Source of the DNA: Verrucomicrobia subdivision 3 bacterium UBA7542
Lineage (GTDB): Bacteria; Verrucomicrobiota; Verrucomicrobiia; Limisphaerales; UBA11358
Assembly (NCBI GenBank): GCA_002479245.1
Contig: DLMG01000080.1
Span: 1,386-7,739, forward strand
Direction: 5' to 3'
DNA: 6,354 bases
In this document: positions 4,991 through 6,354 of the stretch, piece after piece
Numbering within the stretch: position 1 is the first letter of the stretch
How the letters are laid out: each line of letters starts with the position of its first letter
Position numbers and translations under genes: made by a program
The notes under the pieces: generated by a model
The model's input: only the letters and a program-made list of their open reading frames with translations
What the model was told of the DNA's origin: nothing
Database searches by the model: none

Positions 4991-5170
4991 GCCTAACAAG
5001 TCGCGAGCCTGTGTGAAAACTCCCGGCAGGATTGACTGTTAAAAGCGGGGACGAGAAGTATTTTTCACGGTTCGAGTTTTTTCTTCCCAGATGGAAAACC
5101 ACCGCACAATGTTTTGGTGTTTTACGGTCTGAATGAGGAGCGGGGGCCGGAACGGCAGTCCGTCCTTTTG
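4991..5170 (+). repeat. Modules A+B, copy 4 (truncated, no C and no right core)
   Basis: GCCTAAC (4991-4997) lies just after the gene 4 stop, and the unit follows copy 3 base for base through A. B then has a 24-base internal deletion after CACAATGTTT and resumes at GGTGTTTTACGG. Similarity ends at CGTCCTTTTG (5170), where copy 3 continues into GTGGAGGAGG. Bases 5171-5227 are single-copy and show no gene. No GTTRRRY core follows before gene 5, so a recombination or deletion has replaced module C by module D. Confidence 0.83.
5004..5074 (+). terminator. Module A hairpin, second copy, with T run
   Basis: CGAGCC (5004-5009) pairs with GGTTCG (5069-5074), and GTGAAAA (5013-5019) with TTTTCAC (5062-5068). 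The run AGTTTTTTCTT follows. All paired bases are unchanged from the first copy. The differences lie in the loop and in the spacer next to the core. This is what a structural site would show, though only about nine changes are available to judge. It may terminate gene 4 transcription. Confidence 0.45.
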
Positions 5171-5227
5171 CAGAAGGCAGTCGCCGGGCGTCAGGTAAAC
5201 AGCGGAGTTATCAACTAAAATCTTTCG

Positions 5228-5268
5228 TTGACAGCAATTCGCAGGTCTGATTTCGTAAGCTCATGGTA
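5228..5268 (+). promoter_or_regulatory. Module D, copy 2: repeat with possible promoter and the gene 5 start codon
   Basis: This copy starts with a perfect TTGACA (5228-5233). TTTCGT follows after 17 bases, in the -10 position but a weak match. ATG 5263 is six bases beyond it, so any transcript from this promoter would be nearly leaderless. The 41-base unit repeats 2478-2518 with three mismatches. The repeat identity is certain; the promoter reading is speculative. Confidence 0.4.
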
Positions 5269-6072
5269 ACAGAATTGATTCGGGTTTGTAAGACCGGCGT
5301 GTGCGTTCCCATCTCTATTGAGATTGGTGAGCCTTACAAGACAACGAATGGCTTATGGCGCACACCCATTACTGTGCATGGGCTTGATGGGCGACTTCCA
5401 GATATTTGCTGTGAGGATTTATTGGAGTCACAGTTCTCGGCGCTAGAGATGATTAATCGCCGACTGGTTTCAATTATTGATAGCGGTGATGGGTTGATTG
5501 ACAGCGAAGGTGCTAAGTTTCCGATTGAGACATATTTCCCAAAGACCGGCGGTCCGAAAACCAAAGATTCAAACACAAACATTCTGCTAACAAATTTCTT
5601 TCATGAGGTCTTTTCTCGTGTCGCACCAGGGCTCGTCGTCTTGGCACTTTACGCACACAAGCAGGTAATCGCAGCTTTCGATAAAATCCACGATTCTTCG
5701 ATTATCTTCGGGTTGAGCATACTCGCCGTTGCGTGGCTCATTGGAGTGACACTCGACATCGTGGTGATTATTCCCCTCTCTCTGTACAGGTTATTTACTG
5801 GGAAGCATCTTCATCAAGACAGGGAACCTAGCGGTGATGAAACGGAATGCCTGCGTTTTCGGAAGGCCCAAGCTGAAAGAGTGATGTATCGGTCGATATT
5901 CCTAATTTCCATATTTTCCTTAATCGCTCTATACCGGAAGCCCGAGTTATTCTCAGACGTGACGCCCATACTATTCTCAGAGGACAAACAGAAATTAATC
6001 GGAATTATTGTTTGCGTTCTCTTTCTTTGGGCTTTTTTATGGGATAAATTTCAAGATAGTTCGAAAAGATAA
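5263..6072 (+). CDS. Membrane protein with soluble N-terminal domain (gene 5)
   Basis: The 269-residue protein has a soluble first ~95 residues. The segment GEPYKTTNGLWRTPITVHGLDG then SQFSALEMINRRLVSII, followed by GAKFPIETYF, faintly recalls small DUF6968-like domains (a strand pair, a helix that lists L/I positions, then a P-h-x-x-Y end). That assignment is weak. The rest carries hydrophobic segments at about 117-132, 145-175 (one long or two short), 208-224 and 245-260, so it is an inner-membrane protein. No catalytic motif is visible. ATG 5263 lies in repeat module D. An in-frame TGA 15 bases upstream rules out a longer form. There is no Shine-Dalgarno sequence. The stop is followed by a possible small frame at 6089 and by GTTAGGT at 6180. 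Confidence 0.75.
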   Translation: MVTELIRVCKTGVCVPISIEIGEPYKTTNGLWRTPITVHGLDGRLPDICCEDLLESQFSALEMINRRLVSIIDSGDGLIDSEGAKFPIETYFPKTGGPKTKDSNTNILLTNFFHEVFSRVAPGLVVLALYAHKQVIAAFDKIHDSSIIFGLSILAVAWLIGVTLDIVVIIPLSLYRLFTGKHLHQDREPSGDETECLRFRKAQAERVMYRSIFLISIFSLIALYRKPELFSDVTPILFSEDKQKLIGIIVCVLFLWAFLWDKFQDSSKR

Positions 6073-6088
6073 GGACCGGAAATTTCTT

Positions 6089-6184
6089 GTGAAGTTGGGC
6101 TTTTCTGTGATGATTTTAACCTTCGCTTTTGCGTATGGGTTATTTTGGTTGACCGAGCGTGTCATTGGATTATCCAGTCGTTAG
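6089..6184 (+). CDS. Possible very small single-helix membrane protein
   Basis: A 31-codon frame starting at GTG 6089 (ATG 6110 is the first ATG) reads VKLGFSVMILTFAFAYGLFW then LTERVIGLSSR. This is one hydrophobic helix flanked by charged residues. AAGGA (6071-6075) is a possible Shine-Dalgarno sequence but is 13 bases away. The TAG stop (6182-6184) lies inside GTTAGGT, a GTTRRRY-type heptamer. The frame is short enough to occur by chance, so this is tentative. It could also be a decayed continuation of gene 5, because the frame is open upstream into its last codons. Confidence 0.3.
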   Translation: MKLGFSVMILTFAFAYGLFWLTERVIGLSSR

Positions 6185-6354
6185 GTTTCGTCCTCTAGTG
6201 GCGCGCCGCTTTCAGACACGACTTCGGCCATCACAACGCGAGCTGTCACTGACGCAGTAAGCCCAGACTCCCAGAGAGACTCCCGCGCGCTACTTCGCAG
6301 TTAATACGGGCAGCAACACTGCGCACCTGTAATACCATTTCTAGCACGCAAATG
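6185..6354. other. Unassigned sequence at the right edge
   Basis: No reading frame of useful length, hairpin of note or copy of modules A to D was found in these 170 bases. GACTCCC occurs twice (6267-6273, 6279-6285), which is not remarkable alone. A gene might start with the ATG at the very last bases, but this cannot be judged. Confidence 0.5.

Noticed and set aside
2478..5268. Phage or genomic-island attL/attR pair formed by the D repeats
   Set aside because: There is no integrase, tRNA target or phage gene between them, and one copy forms the start of gene 5, so D is treated as a module of the repeat family.
6114..6186. attC site formed by TTTTAAC and GTTAGGT
   Set aside because: The left heptamer does not fit RYYYAAC, and the inner arms do not pair.

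Overview
The window looks like part of a Verrucomicrobiota chromosome, perhaps from the Pedosphaera/Limisphaerales side. This is an inference from a very long LepB with a family-style N-terminal extension, from the small GYF/zinc-ribbon and lipoprotein genes, and from a cassette gene ending in NALEPTATAP-type sequence. No ribosomal RNA or other decisive marker is present. All convincing genes lie on the + strand.

Left part (1-2452): GC-rich housekeeping DNA. It holds the last 29 codons of lepA (elongation factor 4), a GC-rich intergenic element bounded by inverted heptad repeats (97-369), a complete lepB (signal peptidase I) and, 15 bases later, a short-chain dehydrogenase/reductase.

Right part (2453-6184): a compositionally different accessory region of five small genes separated by repeated intergenic modules. 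It resembles an integron cassette array without an integrase (a CALIN-type cluster). One attC-like site is well formed (GCCTAAC at 3114, GTTAGAC at 3232, with pairing arms between them). Further RYYYAAC / GTTRRRY core sites occur at 4008, 4295/4617 and 4991. The repeated modules, named here A, B, C and D, occur in mosaic combinations: D+C before gene 1, B+C before gene 3, A+B+C between genes 3 and 4, and A+B+D before gene 5. Module A starts with the GCCTAAC core and contains a long imperfect hairpin. Module C carries purine-rich Shine-Dalgarno-like stretches, a perfect 7-bp hairpin, and short overlapping reading frames that lead into the next gene. Module D holds a TTGAYA-like box and the start codon of gene 5.

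The cargo is envelope-flavoured: a four-helix membrane protein whose two ends are encoded by repeat sequence, a membrane-anchored zinc-ribbon/GYF protein, a small lipoprotein, a secreted protein resembling a lone secretin N-domain, and a membrane protein with a soluble N-terminal domain. Nothing shows that these proteins act together; their shared feature is the intergenic module family. The last ~170 bases (6185-6354) hold nothing I can identify.
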